Source of the DNA: Micromonospora sp. RP3T
Lineage (GTDB): Bacteria > Actinomycetota > Actinomycetes > Mycobacteriales > Micromonosporaceae
DNA length: 64,000 bases
Reading direction: 5' to 3'
Assembly (NCBI RefSeq): GCF_003027925.1
Contig: NZ_PYPS01000034.1
Coordinates: 23,351-87,350 of the forward strand
Below, piece by piece: positions 39,537 to 47,937 of this stretch. A model generated the notes under the pieces. The model was given only the letters and a program-made list of their open reading frames with translations. It did not search any database and had not been told where the DNA came from. The stretch's first letter is position 1; each line of letters begins with the position of its first letter. The position numbers and the translations under genes are program-made.

Positions 39537-40210
39537 TGACGGCCGCCCCGACGGCCGGCGGGACGGTGCTGGCGGACCACCTGACCCGGCTGGCCGGCGC
39601 GTTGCCGCCGCTGCGCGAGGCGGAACAGCTGCTCGCCCGCTGGGGCGGGGAGCTGGCGCACCGCCTCGCCGCGGGCGGCCGGTTGCTGGTGGCCGGCAAC
39701 GGCGGCAGTGCCGCCGAGGCTCAGCACCTCACCGCCGAACTCGTCGGCAAACTCCGCCACGACCGCCAACCCCTGTCCGCGATCGCCCTGCACGCCGAGA
39801 CCAGCGCCCTCACCGCCATCGCCAACGACTACGGCTACGACGAGGCCTTCGCCCGCCAGGTCCGCGCCCACGGCCGACCCGACGACCACCTCCTCCTGCT
39901 CTCCACCAGCGGCACCAGCACCAACCTCCTGACCGCCGCCCGCGCCGCCCACGACACCGGCCTGCGCTGCTGGGCCTTCACCGGACCCGCCCCCAACCCC
40001 CTCGCCGACCTCTGCCACGAGCGGCTGGCGGTCGACTCACCGGACGCCCAGGTGGTGCAGGAGCTGCACCTGGTGGCCGTGCACGTGCTCTGCGAGTACG
40101 TCGACCGGGCGTTGCCGGCGGCGCTGGCCGCCCGGACCCCGGCCGGTCCGGTGCGCACCGGCGTCGAGGTGGTGCTCGGCGACCCGGCTCCGGAGGTGCA
40201 GGCCCGATGA
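39536..40210 (+). CDS. gmhA: GmhA-like sedoheptulose-7-phosphate isomerase (SIS domain)
   Basis: A 224-residue SIS-domain protein matching phosphoheptose isomerase, which turns sedoheptulose 7-phosphate into D-glycero-D-manno-heptose 7-phosphate, the first step to ADP-heptose. The substrate loop VAGNGGSAAEAQHLTAELVG contains the catalytic glutamate (TAELVG). The serine-rich phosphate loop is LLSTSGTSTNLL, and the catalytic histidine is in VVQELHLVAVH. Both catalytic residues match the E. coli enzyme's Glu65 and His180 positions. The gene's middle (about 39720-40010) has a distinctly different, C-ending codon style from its own ends. HldE follows 11 bases later. Confidence 0.9.
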   Translation: MTAAPTAGGTVLADHLTRLAGALPPLREAEQLLARWGGELAHRLAAGGRLLVAGNGGSAAEAQHLTAELVGKLRHDRQPLSAIALHAETSALTAIANDYGYDEAFARQVRAHGRPDDHLLLLSTSGTSTNLLTAARAAHDTGLRCWAFTGPAPNPLADLCHERLAVDSPDAQVVQELHLVAVHVLCEYVDRALPAALAARTPAGPVRTGVEVVLGDPAPEVQAR

Positions 40211-40221
40211 GGAGGTCGAGC

Positions 40222-41709
40222 ATGGGACCTGTGGTGGTGCTCGGTGACACGCTGCTGGACCGGGACGTCGAGGGAGCGGTGAACCGGCTCTGCCCGGACT
40301 CCCCGGTGCCGGTGCTCGACGAGACCGCGTCCGTCGACCGCCCCGGCGGGGCCGGCCTGGCCGCCGTTTTCGCGGCCGCGCTGGGCGCCGAGGTCGCGCT
40401 GGTCACCGCCGTCGCCGACGACGCCGGCGGGGCCCGGCTCGGCACCCTGCTCGCCGCCGCCGGAGTGCAGCTCTACGCGCTCGGGCTGGCCGGGGCCACG
40501 CCGGAGAAGGTCCGGCTGCGGGCGCGCGGGCGGGTGCTGCTGCGCCACGACCGGGGCGGGCCGACCGGGGTGCCGGGGGAGCCGGGCGAGGCCGTGCGGC
40601 GGCTGCTCGCCGGCGCGTCCGCGGTGCTGGTCAGCGACTACGGTCGGGGCGTCGCCGGGCAGCCCGCGTTGCGGGCCGCGCTGGCCGCCACCCGGGCGCC
40701 GGTGGTGTGGGACCCGCACCCGCGCGGCCCGGCGGCCGTGCCCGGGGTGCACCTGGCCACCCCGAACGAGCCGGAGGCCCGGGACCTGGCCAAGACGCCG
40801 CCGGGCGGATCCCGCCTGGCGAACGCGTCCCGGAGCGCGCAGGCGTTGCGCCGGCGCTGGCAGGCCGGCGCGGTAGCGGTCACGTTGGGCGGCGACGGCG
40901 CGTTGCTCTGCCACGCCGGCTCCACCCCGCTGGTGGTCCCGGCGCCGCCCGCCGAGGGGGACACCTGCGGCGCGGGGGACCGGTTCGCCGCCGCGGCCAC
41001 GCTGGCGCTGGCCCGGGGCGCGCTGGTGTCCGAGGCGGTGCAGGAGGCGGTCGCCGAGGCGTCCGCGTACGTGGCCGGCGGGGGCGTGACCACGGCGTTG
41101 CCGGCGCCGGTCCGGGCGGTCGCCCCGACGGTGGTCGCCGCCGGCGGGGACCGGATCGGCGCGGTCGCCGCCGGTGAGGTGCTGGCCCGGGTACGCGCCG
41201 CCGGCGGCACCGTGGTGGCCACCGGCGGCTGCTTCGACCTGCTGCACGCCGGGCACGTGGCGACGCTCCAGGCGGCCCGGCAGCTCGGCGACTGCCTGGT
41301 GGTCTGCCTCAACTCCGACGCGAGCGTGGCCGGGCTCAAGGGGCCGGAGCGTCCGGTGGTGCCGCAGGGCGACCGCAGCCGGCTGCTCGCGGCGCTCGGC
41401 TGCGTCGACGCGGTGCTGATCTTCGACGAGCCGACCCCGCACGCGGCGCTGTCCTGGGTGCGCCCGGACATCTGGGTCAAGGGCGGTGACTACGCCAGCG
41501 GCGGCGGCGCGGAGACGCTGCCGGAGTCGGCGATCCTGGCCCGCTGGGGCGGCCACACGGTGGTGGTGCCGTACCTGGCCGGGCGGTCCACCACCGACAT
41601 GATCGCCGCGGCCCGCGCCGGCCGCGGCAGCGCCGGCTGGCCGGCCGACCCGGTCGCGGAGACCGGTCCCGAGCCGGTCGTCCGGTCCACGGCGAAGGGA
41701 GCACGATGA
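40222..41709 (+). CDS. hldE: HldE-like heptose-7-phosphate kinase/heptose-1-phosphate adenylyltransferase
   Basis: A 495-residue two-domain enzyme. Residues 1-315 are a PfkB-type kinase (VVVLGDTLLDRDVEG, NEPEARDL, and the ATP/active-site motif DTCGAGDRFAAAATLAL with the catalytic aspartate) that phosphorylates heptose 7-phosphate at C1. Residues about 335-470 are a nucleotidyltransferase with GCFDLLHAGHVATLQAA (HxGH), RSRLLAALGCVD and KGGDY, which adds AMP after GmhB has removed the 7-phosphate. Order and length match E. coli HldE. ATG 40222 is preferred to 40207 because AGGAGG lies six bases before it. A 30-residue tail follows the transferase domain. The stop overlaps the next start (ATGA). 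Confidence 0.93.
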   Translation: MGPVVVLGDTLLDRDVEGAVNRLCPDSPVPVLDETASVDRPGGAGLAAVFAAALGAEVALVTAVADDAGGARLGTLLAAAGVQLYALGLAGATPEKVRLRARGRVLLRHDRGGPTGVPGEPGEAVRRLLAGASAVLVSDYGRGVAGQPALRAALAATRAPVVWDPHPRGPAAVPGVHLATPNEPEARDLAKTPPGGSRLANASRSAQALRRRWQAGAVAVTLGGDGALLCHAGSTPLVVPAPPAEGDTCGAGDRFAAAATLALARGALVSEAVQEAVAEASAYVAGGGVTTALPAPVRAVAPTVVAAGGDRIGAVAAGEVLARVRAAGGTVVATGGCFDLLHAGHVATLQAARQLGDCLVVCLNSDASVAGLKGPERPVVPQGDRSRLLAALGCVDAVLIFDEPTPHAALSWVRPDIWVKGGDYASGGGAETLPESAILARWGGHTVVVPYLAGRSTTDMIAAARAGRGSAGWPADPVAETGPEPVVRSTAKGAR

Positions 41710-42413
41710 ACGCGCCACGCAACGGGCCCGGCGCCGGGCCGACCGTGCTGGTCACCGGCGGGTCCAGCGGCCTCGGCGCGGCGGTGGTCGCGGCCGTGGC
41801 CGGCGCCGGCGGCCGGCCGCTCGTGCTGGACCGGCAGCGCCCCGCCGACGGGGTGCCGTGGGCCGAGTGCGACCTGGCCGACACCCGGGCCGCCGAGGTC
41901 GCCACCCGGGACCTCGCGGAGCGTGCCGGCGGCCTGGACGCGGTGGTCACCGCCGCCGGCCTGGACGTGCCCGGAAAACTGGCCGACGTGCCGGCGGAGA
42001 CCTGGGAACGGATCGTCACGGTGGATCTGCTCGCCACCGCGGCGGTGATCCGCGCCGCGCTGCCCTTCCTGGAGGAGTCCCGGGGCACCATCGTCACGGT
42101 CGCCTCCACGCTCGGCGTCAAGGCGGTCGGCGACGCGACCGCGTACTGCGCGGCGAAGTTCGGGGTGGTCGGGTTCACCCGGGCGCTCGCCGCCGAACTG
42201 GCCGGCGCGGTCGGGGTGACGCTGCTGATCCCCGGCGGCATGCGCACCGCGTTCTTCGACGAGCGCGACGAGCAGTACCGGCCCGGGCCGGACGCCGTGC
42301 TCAACGAGCCGGCCGACACCGCCGCCGCGGTGCTGTTCGCACTCTCCCAGCCCGCCGGCTGCGCGGTCCGCGAGCTGGTGGTCTGCGCCGAGCGGGAGTC
42401 GTCGTACCCGTGA
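41706..42413 (+). CDS. short-chain dehydrogenase of the heptose operon
   Basis: A 235-residue classical SDR: cofactor motif TGGSSGLGAAVV near residue 17, AAGLD, catalytic serine in VTVASTLGVK, YxxxK in AYCAAKFGVVGF and PGGMRTAFF. This is not the extended NAD-epimerase type of HldD, so it is unlikely to be the usual ADP-heptose 6-epimerase, but an oxidoreductase acting on the sugar nucleotide or on the product glycan is possible. It is fully embedded in the operon, overlapping HldE as ATGA and the GT9 gene as GTGA. Confidence 0.88.
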   Translation: MNAPRNGPGAGPTVLVTGGSSGLGAAVVAAVAGAGGRPLVLDRQRPADGVPWAECDLADTRAAEVATRDLAERAGGLDAVVTAAGLDVPGKLADVPAETWERIVTVDLLATAAVIRAALPFLEESRGTIVTVASTLGVKAVGDATAYCAAKFGVVGFTRALAAELAGAVGVTLLIPGGMRTAFFDERDEQYRPGPDAVLNEPADTAAAVLFALSQPAGCAVRELVVCAERESSYP

Positions 42414-43369
42414 TCCTGGTGCTGCGCGCGCTCGGGGTCGGTGACCTGGCCACCGCGGTCCCGGCGCTGCGTGGCCTGCGCGCCGGGCTGCCCGACCGGG
42501 AGTTGGTGCTGGCGGCCCCGGCCTGGCTGGCGCCGCTGGCGGCGCTGACCGGGGCGGTCGACCGGGTGCTGCCCACCACGGGACCGGACCGGATCCGGTG
42601 GACCGGGCCGCCGCCGGAGGTGGCGGTGAACCTGCACGGCCGGGGACCGGAGTCGCACCGGGCGTTGGCCGCCGTCCGGCCGGGCCGGCTGCTCGCCTTC
42701 CGGAATCCGTCGGCCGGCCACCTCGACGGTCCGGCCTGGGACGCCGACGAGCACGAGGTGCGTCGCTGGTGCCGGCTGCTGCACGCGTACGGCCTGCCGG
42801 CGGACGCCGGGGACCTGGCGCTGCGGCGGCCGGCCACGGTCGGCGTACCGGCCGGGGTGACGGTGCTGCATCCGGGCAGCAAGGTGCCGGCGAAGCGCTG
42901 GCCGGCGGACCGCTTCGCGGGGCTGGCGCGGGCGCTCACCGCACACGGCCACCGGGTGGTGGTGACCGGTTCGGCCGACGAGCGGGTGCTGGCCGCCCGG
43001 GTGGCCCGGGACGCCGGCCTGCCGCCGACGGCGGTGCTGGCCGGGCGGACCGGCCTGACCGAGCTGGCCGCGCTGGTGGCCGACGCCCGCGTGGTGGTGA
43101 GCGGCGACACCGGCGTGGCGCACCTCGCCACCGGGTACCGGACCGCCTCGGTGGTGCTGTTCGGCCCGGTGCCGGCGGCCCGCTGGGGTCCACCGCCGGA
43201 CCGGCGCCGGCACCTGGTGCTCGGTCGCGTCGAGGCCGCCGGATCCGACCCGGATTCGACCGGTTCCGGCGGGGTAGGAACGCATCCGACATTGGATGCC
43301 ATCGGGATCGACGAGGTGGTGGCGGCGGTGGCCGAGGTGGAACGGGTCTCCGGTGCGGTTGCGGCGTAG
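42410..43369 (+). CDS. GT9 heptosyltransferase-like glycosyltransferase
   Basis: A 319-residue family 9 GT-B enzyme. The opening ILVLRALGVGDLATAVPALR is the typical heptosyltransferase N-terminus with the GxGD loop. VLHPGSKVPAKRWPADRFAG is the ADP-heptose-binding motif region, and VVSGDTGVAHLATGY is the conserved DTGxxHLA motif. In Gram-negatives this family adds heptose to Kdo or to earlier heptose of the LPS core. Here the acceptor is unknown. GTG 42410 overlaps the SDR stop (GTGA). The last 17 bases overlap the topoisomerase gene. Confidence 0.9.
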   Translation: MILVLRALGVGDLATAVPALRGLRAGLPDRELVLAAPAWLAPLAALTGAVDRVLPTTGPDRIRWTGPPPEVAVNLHGRGPESHRALAAVRPGRLLAFRNPSAGHLDGPAWDADEHEVRRWCRLLHAYGLPADAGDLALRRPATVGVPAGVTVLHPGSKVPAKRWPADRFAGLARALTAHGHRVVVTGSADERVLAARVARDAGLPPTAVLAGRTGLTELAALVADARVVVSGDTGVAHLATGYRTASVVLFGPVPAARWGPPPDRRRHLVLGRVEAAGSDPDSTGSGGVGTHPTLDAIGIDEVVAAVAEVERVSGAVAA

Positions 43370-44345
43370 CGACCCGGGCCGGCCGGGGTACGCCCGGCGG
43401 CGGCGCGGCACGGGCTGGCTCTTCCTGGACGCGACCGGCGAACCGGTGCGCGACGCCGACGAGCTGGCCCGCCTGCGCGAGCTGGTGGTCCCGCCCGCCT
43501 GGCGGGACGTGTGGCTCTCGCCGCACCCGAACGGGCACATCCAGGCCACCGGCATCGACGCGGCCGGCCGCAAGCAGTACCTCTACCACCCGCAGTGGCG
43601 GCGCAAGCGGGACGAGGCGAAGTTCGACCACGTGCTGGAGGTGGCCCACCGGCTGCCGGCGCTGCGGGACCGGGTCGCGCACGACCTGGCGCTGCGCGGG
43701 CTGCGGCGGGAGCGGGTGCTGGCCACCGTGGCCCGGCTGCTCGACATGGGCGCGTTCCGGGTGGGCAGCGACCAGTACGCGACCGGCGACGACCCCACGT
43801 TCGGCGTGGCGACGCTGCGACCGGAGCACGCCCGCTCCCGCGGCGGGTGCGTGGTGTTCGAGTTCCCGGCCAAGGGCGGCATCGACCAGGTTCGCCGCGT
43901 CGAGGACGCGGAGCTGTGCCAGGTGCTGCTCAACCTGCGCCGGCGACGTCGCGCCCAGGAACGGCTGTTCGGCTACTGGGACGGTCGCGCGTGGCGCGAC
44001 GTGCGCAGCGACGAGGTGAACGACTACCTGCGCGACGCCAGCGGTGGAGAGATGACCGCGAAGGACTTCCGCACCTGGCACGCCACCGTGCTGGCCGCCG
44101 CCGAGCTGGCCTCGGTGGGCCCGCAGCGGTCCGTCACCGCGCGCCGCCGGGCGGTGGCGGCGGTGATGCGCTCGGTCGCCGAGCTGCTCGGCAACACGCC
44201 GACGGTGGCCCGCACGTCCTATGTGGACCCGCGCGTGGTCGACCTGTACCACGACGGGGTGCTGGCGCCGGTGCAGCCGGAGATGCCGCGCGAGGCGGTG
44301 GAGAAGTCGGTGCTGGCGCTGCTGGAGGAGGAGGCTGCCGACTGA
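43353..44345 (+). CDS. DNA topoisomerase IB
   Basis: A 330-residue poxvirus-type topoisomerase IB that relaxes supercoils by a 3'-phosphotyrosine nick. Features: the N-terminal domain ending in WLSPHPNGHIQATGIDAAGR, then KQYLYHPQWRRKRDEAKFDH with the basic active site, FRVGSDQYATGDDPTFGVAT, the pentad residues in KDFRTWHATVLAAAELAS, and catalytic Tyr290 in ARTSYVDPRVVDLY. Its coding region begins 17 bases before the GT9 stop, so it is cotranscribed with a sugar operon, which is unusual. GTG 43353 is a reasonable start; a downstream one is possible. A strong terminator follows. Confidence 0.9.
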   Translation: MRLRRSDPGRPGYARRRRGTGWLFLDATGEPVRDADELARLRELVVPPAWRDVWLSPHPNGHIQATGIDAAGRKQYLYHPQWRRKRDEAKFDHVLEVAHRLPALRDRVAHDLALRGLRRERVLATVARLLDMGAFRVGSDQYATGDDPTFGVATLRPEHARSRGGCVVFEFPAKGGIDQVRRVEDAELCQVLLNLRRRRRAQERLFGYWDGRAWRDVRSDEVNDYLRDASGGEMTAKDFRTWHATVLAAAELASVGPQRSVTARRRAVAAVMRSVAELLGNTPTVARTSYVDPRVVDLYHDGVLAPVQPEMPREAVEKSVLALLEEEAAD

Positions 44346-44352
44346 CCCCCGA

Positions 44353-44391
44353 CCGGCCCCGTCGGTCCTGGGGGGAAAACGACGGGGCCGG
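44353..44391 (+). terminator. terminator of the heptose-topoisomerase operon
   Basis: The arms ccggccccgtcg and cgacggggccgg pair perfectly over 12 bp around a 15-base loop, starting 8 bases after the topoisomerase stop. Confidence 0.8.
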
Positions 44392-44520
44392 AACCCGGGT
44401 GCCGTCCGATGCGGCGCGAGGGGGCGACCGGGCGGCCGCCCGCGGCTGGACCGCCGCGGGCGCCACGCCACGGCCCCCCGTTACCAGCGGGTCGTCACCG
44501 TCGCCGGTGCCGGCCCGGGT

Positions 44521-45564
44521 TCATTGTGTCCGGGTCGAGTTGACTTCGGATGCCGTGCTGTTGACGATCCGTGCCTGTTCCAGGTGACGCGCCCGGAACG
44601 CCTGCGGCGTCTCCGCCTGGGTGGCCCGGAAGGCGCGACTGAAGTGGGCCTTGTCCCGGAACCCCCAGCGGCCGGCGACGGCCTGGATCGACCGGTCGGC
44701 CAGCGCCGGGTCGGCGAGGTCGCGCCGGCACCGGGCCAGCCGCTCGTCCCGGATGTACGCGGCGACGGTGGTCTCCTCGTCCTCGAAGAGCCGGTGCAGG
44801 GACCGCACCGACAGGTGGTGGGCTTCGGCGATCGCGCCGGGGCCCAGCGTCACGTCGCCGAGGTGCTGCCGGACGTACGCGTGCACCTGGGCGAGCAGCG
44901 CGCGGCGCCGGACCTCGGTCGGTACCGCCTCCTCGGAGACCAGGTGGCGACCGAGCAGCGTGGCGACCAGGTCGAGCGCGACGCCGCCCAACCGGTCCGC
45001 GTCGACCGCGTGGTACTGGTCCGGATGGCTGGTGATCCGGATGAGGTAGTCGGCCAGCAGGGCGCCGATCCCCTCGGCGCCGGACATCCGGCTGGCGAAC
45101 AGCGGGGTGAGCCGGCGGTGCGGCAGCGGCAGCGCGTCGTACGGGATGAGCGCCACGATCGACGCGGCGGACCGGTCGTCGGCGTCGTCGACGTGGTGGG
45201 TGAGTTCCTGGGGCCGGGCGCAGTCGTAGAAGGTGAGGTCGCCCGGCGGGCAGATGCCCCGCTGCCCGTCCTGGTCGGCGATGCCGGTGCCGTTGAGCGT
45301 CAGCGCCAGCAGGTAGCAGTCGGCGTCGGAGCGGCTGATCAGCTTGCGGGTCCGGCTCCCCTGCAGCGGCGGGTAGCGGTGCCGGATGAGCTGGATCGGC
45401 CCCAGTTCGAGGAATTCGGCCCGCGCCTCGAAGTTGTCGGCGTGCTCGGTGCGGATCCGCGTCAGCATGGGCGTCCGGGCGAGCATCTCCAGCCAGAGCC
45501 CGAAGCGGTCGGCGGCGGGTATCCGCGCCGTGTCGAAGATCTGCGGTTGCATCGGTGTGTCCAT
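44521..45564 (-). CDS. AraC-family transcriptional regulator
   Basis: A 347-residue regulator. The N-terminal part is an AraC-binding-domain (cupin-like) sensor about residues 20-215 (ADRFGLWLEMLARTPMLTRI, YLLALTLNGTGIADQDGQRG). The C-terminal double helix-turn-helix is in LGPGAIAEAHHLSVRSLHRL and AVAGRWGFRDKAHFSRAFRA, ending ETPQAFRARH. It is like the AraC-binding-like domain group (AraC_binding_2/TfdR-type). ATG 45564 is preferred because a GGGGGT lies ahead; an in-frame ATG follows at 45552. It is convergent with the topoisomerase gene. The inducer is unknown. Confidence 0.9.
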   Translation of the reverse strand: MDTPMQPQIFDTARIPAADRFGLWLEMLARTPMLTRIRTEHADNFEARAEFLELGPIQLIRHRYPPLQGSRTRKLISRSDADCYLLALTLNGTGIADQDGQRGICPPGDLTFYDCARPQELTHHVDDADDRSAASIVALIPYDALPLPHRRLTPLFASRMSGAEGIGALLADYLIRITSHPDQYHAVDADRLGGVALDLVATLLGRHLVSEEAVPTEVRRRALLAQVHAYVRQHLGDVTLGPGAIAEAHHLSVRSLHRLFEDEETTVAAYIRDERLARCRRDLADPALADRSIQAVAGRWGFRDKAHFSRAFRATQAETPQAFRARHLEQARIVNSTASEVNSTRTQ

Positions 45565-45688
45565 GAACGACCCCCGTGGTCTGTCGACATCCCTCCACAA
45601 ACACGACGCCCCACGGGGCCGAAACGCGGCACCCGTGGGGCGTGACGTCCGTCATTGACGAACGTGGAAGCCTCTGTTAACTCTGCGT

Positions 45689-46192
45689 TCAGTCGTTGAG
45701 CACCTGGGACAGCCGGTCCCGGAACCGGCGCTCGGAGTCGCTCACCACGTCCCCGCCGATGCCCAGGATGCCGCCGGTGGAGGCGGCGCCCACCACCTGC
45801 TCGGCGATCTCCACCAGCCAGTGCCGGTACGCTCCGGCCTGCCCCTCGTCCACCCTGCCGGTGAGTAGGGCGGAGGCCTGGCCGGCCCGGGTGAGCACGT
45901 CCTCGATCATCGCGGTCGGGTCGTCCGGCGTGATGACCGGCAGCTCCGCGCCGGTCTCCGGGTCGCCGACCCGGGAGACGATCTCGCCGGCCACGGCGGC
46001 CACCAGCGGGCTGGCCGACTCCCGGCCGGCGGCGATGGTCTCCAGCCCGGCGGCGTTCTCGGCCATGGTGCGCCGGGTGCCGTCGGACTCGGCGGCCGCC
46101 GCCGCGGTGAGCACCGACTGCGGCAGCCCCACCAGCAGCCCCCACTCCTCGTCCGAGACGCCGAACCGGGTGTACGCCGGCTGCTCGATCAC
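45689..46192 (-). CDS. conserved hypothetical protein (167 aa)
   Basis: A 167-residue soluble, mainly helical acidic protein: VIEQPAYTRFGVSDEEWGLL, LPQSVLTAAAAAESDGTRRT, and the glycine-rich AASTGGILGIGGDVVSDSER near the end. The layout (a hydrophobic glycine run flanked by helices) does not point to any enzyme. GTG 46192 was chosen since AAAGGA lies about eight bases before; a longer frame upstream has no ribosome site. It is downstream of RecQ on the same strand. Function unknown. Confidence 0.7.
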   Translation of the reverse strand: MIEQPAYTRFGVSDEEWGLLVGLPQSVLTAAAAAESDGTRRTMAENAAGLETIAAGRESASPLVAAVAGEIVSRVGDPETGAELPVITPDDPTAMIEDVLTRAGQASALLTGRVDEGQAGAYRHWLVEIAEQVVGAASTGGILGIGGDVVSDSERRFRDRLSQVLND

Positions 46193-46255
46193 GATCAGGT
46201 TCCTTTCGCCGCGGTCGTCGTTGTCGACGGGCACCGTCGCGGTGCCCGGATCAGG

Positions 46256-47887
46256 CTAGTCCAGCTCCAGCAGGCCCTGTTCGGACACCACGCGCACGGA
46301 CAGCGTCTTGTAGCCCACCTCGTCGAAGAGCACCGTCATCCGGCCCTCCTCGTAGCTGAGCACCAGGCCCGACCCCCACTCGGCATGGCGGACCTGACTG
46401 TGCACCGGGAACGGCCCGACCGCGCCGTCGTTTGCCACGCTGGTGCCGGCGTGACAGTTGTCGCAGTGGCCGCAGACCTCGCTCATCTGCTCACCGAAGT
46501 AGGCCAGCAGCGCCTGCCCGCGGCAGCCGGTGGTCTCGGCGAACGCGCGCATCATGTCGGTCCGCGACCGGGTCACGGTCTGCTGCCGTTCGGCCTCGGC
46601 GCGCGCGGCCGAGCCGGCCTCGGCGGCGCCCGGCGCGTAGCGGGGCACCCCGATGCGCTGCTTCGCCCGCGGTTCGGCGGCGCCGATCTGCTCCAGCAGG
46701 GAGAGGTACTGGCCGAGCTTGCGCGGGCCCAGCCCGGTCAGCTCACGCAGCTCCTTGCGGGTGCGAGCCTTGCTCCGCAGCACCGCGGCCAGGTCGGACA
46801 GTTCCTTCTCGTCCGGCAGTCCGCCGCTGAAGTAGCGCTGGAGGCCGACGTCCTCGGAGCGCCACAGCAGCAGCACCCGGGACGGGGAGCCGTCCCGGCC
46901 GGCGCGGCCGATCTCCTGGAAGTAGCTGTCCGGCGAGTCGGGCAGCGCCATGTGCACCACCCAGGCGATGTTCGGCTTGTCGATGCCCATGCCGAACGCC
47001 GAGGTGGCCACCATGATGGGCACCCGGTCGGCGAGGAACGCCTCGTGCAGCTCGTGCCGCGCCGCGGTGGGCATGCCGCCGTGGTAGAACTCGGACGGGA
47101 AGCCCGCCTTGGTGAGTCGCTCGGCCAGTTCCTCGGCCGCGCGCCGGGTCGGCACGTAGATGATGCCGGGCCGCTCGTCGTCGCGCAGCAGCGCGACCAG
47201 CCGCCGCCACCGGTAGTCCTCGGTCGGGCAGTGGGCCACCTCGAGGAACAGGTTCGGCCGGTCCAGCCCGGAGACCACCACCTCGGGCTCGCGCAGCCGC
47301 AGCCGGGCGATGATGTCGTCGCGTACCGGGGGCGAGGCGGTGGCGGTCAGCGCCACCACCGGCGGCCGGCCGAGCCCGTCGATCAGGTGACCGAGCGCGA
47401 GGTAGTCCGGCCGGAAGTCGTGACCCCAGGACGAGATGCAGTGCGCCTCGTCGATCGCCACCAGCGCCGGCGACAGCGAGCGGACCTCGGCCAGCCGGTC
47501 CGGGTTGCTCAGCGCCTCGGGCGTGATGAACAGGAACTCGGCCCGGCCGGCCCGGATGTCCTCGATCGCCTCGGCCTGCTGTGCGGCGCTCTCGTCCGAG
47601 CTGATCCGGACCGCGCGCAGCTCGGGCCGCTGCCGCTCGTTGAGCGCGGCGATCTGGTCCTGCTGGAGCGCGAGCAGCGGGGAGATGACCACGGTCGGGC
47701 CGGGGATCAGGCTGGCCGGGATCTGGTAGATCGCCGACTTGCCGGCGCCGGTGGGGAGCACCACCAGGGCGTCGTGGCGCTGCATGACGGCGCGCATGGC
47801 GGCCAGCTGGTTGGGCCGCAACGCGGTCCAGCCGAACAGGTTCTTCGCCGCGCGGCGCAGAGTGGTGGCGTGCCTGGTCAGTTTCAT
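46256..47887 (-). CDS. RecQ-family ATP-dependent DNA helicase
   Basis: A 543-residue 3'-5' DNA helicase. Motif 0 is LFGWTALRPNQLAAM, Walker A VLPTGAGKSAIYQIPA, DEAHCISSWGHDFRP covers motif II and the aromatic-rich loop, TATASPPVRDDI is motif III, MVATSAFGMGIDKPN is motif V and QEIGRAGRDG is motif VI. The C-terminal zinc cluster includes CRGQALLAYFGE and VCGHCDNCH. The C-terminal end VRHAEWGSGLVLSYEEGRMT is a DNA-repair-helicase-like small domain seen in some actinobacterial RecQ proteins. There is no HRDC domain. ATG 47887 is used; 3 bases further upstream is only a TTG. Confidence 0.93.
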   Translation of the reverse strand: MKLTRHATTLRRAAKNLFGWTALRPNQLAAMRAVMQRHDALVVLPTGAGKSAIYQIPASLIPGPTVVISPLLALQQDQIAALNERQRPELRAVRISSDESAAQQAEAIEDIRAGRAEFLFITPEALSNPDRLAEVRSLSPALVAIDEAHCISSWGHDFRPDYLALGHLIDGLGRPPVVALTATASPPVRDDIIARLRLREPEVVVSGLDRPNLFLEVAHCPTEDYRWRRLVALLRDDERPGIIYVPTRRAAEELAERLTKAGFPSEFYHGGMPTAARHELHEAFLADRVPIMVATSAFGMGIDKPNIAWVVHMALPDSPDSYFQEIGRAGRDGSPSRVLLLWRSEDVGLQRYFSGGLPDEKELSDLAAVLRSKARTRKELRELTGLGPRKLGQYLSLLEQIGAAEPRAKQRIGVPRYAPGAAEAGSAARAEAERQQTVTRSRTDMMRAFAETTGCRGQALLAYFGEQMSEVCGHCDNCHAGTSVANDGAVGPFPVHSQVRHAEWGSGLVLSYEEGRMTVLFDEVGYKTLSVRVVSEQGLLELD

Positions 47888-47937
47888 CAAGCGCCTCAGC
47901 TACCCTCGGAGTTCGACCCCGAAACCGGCTGTCCTGA

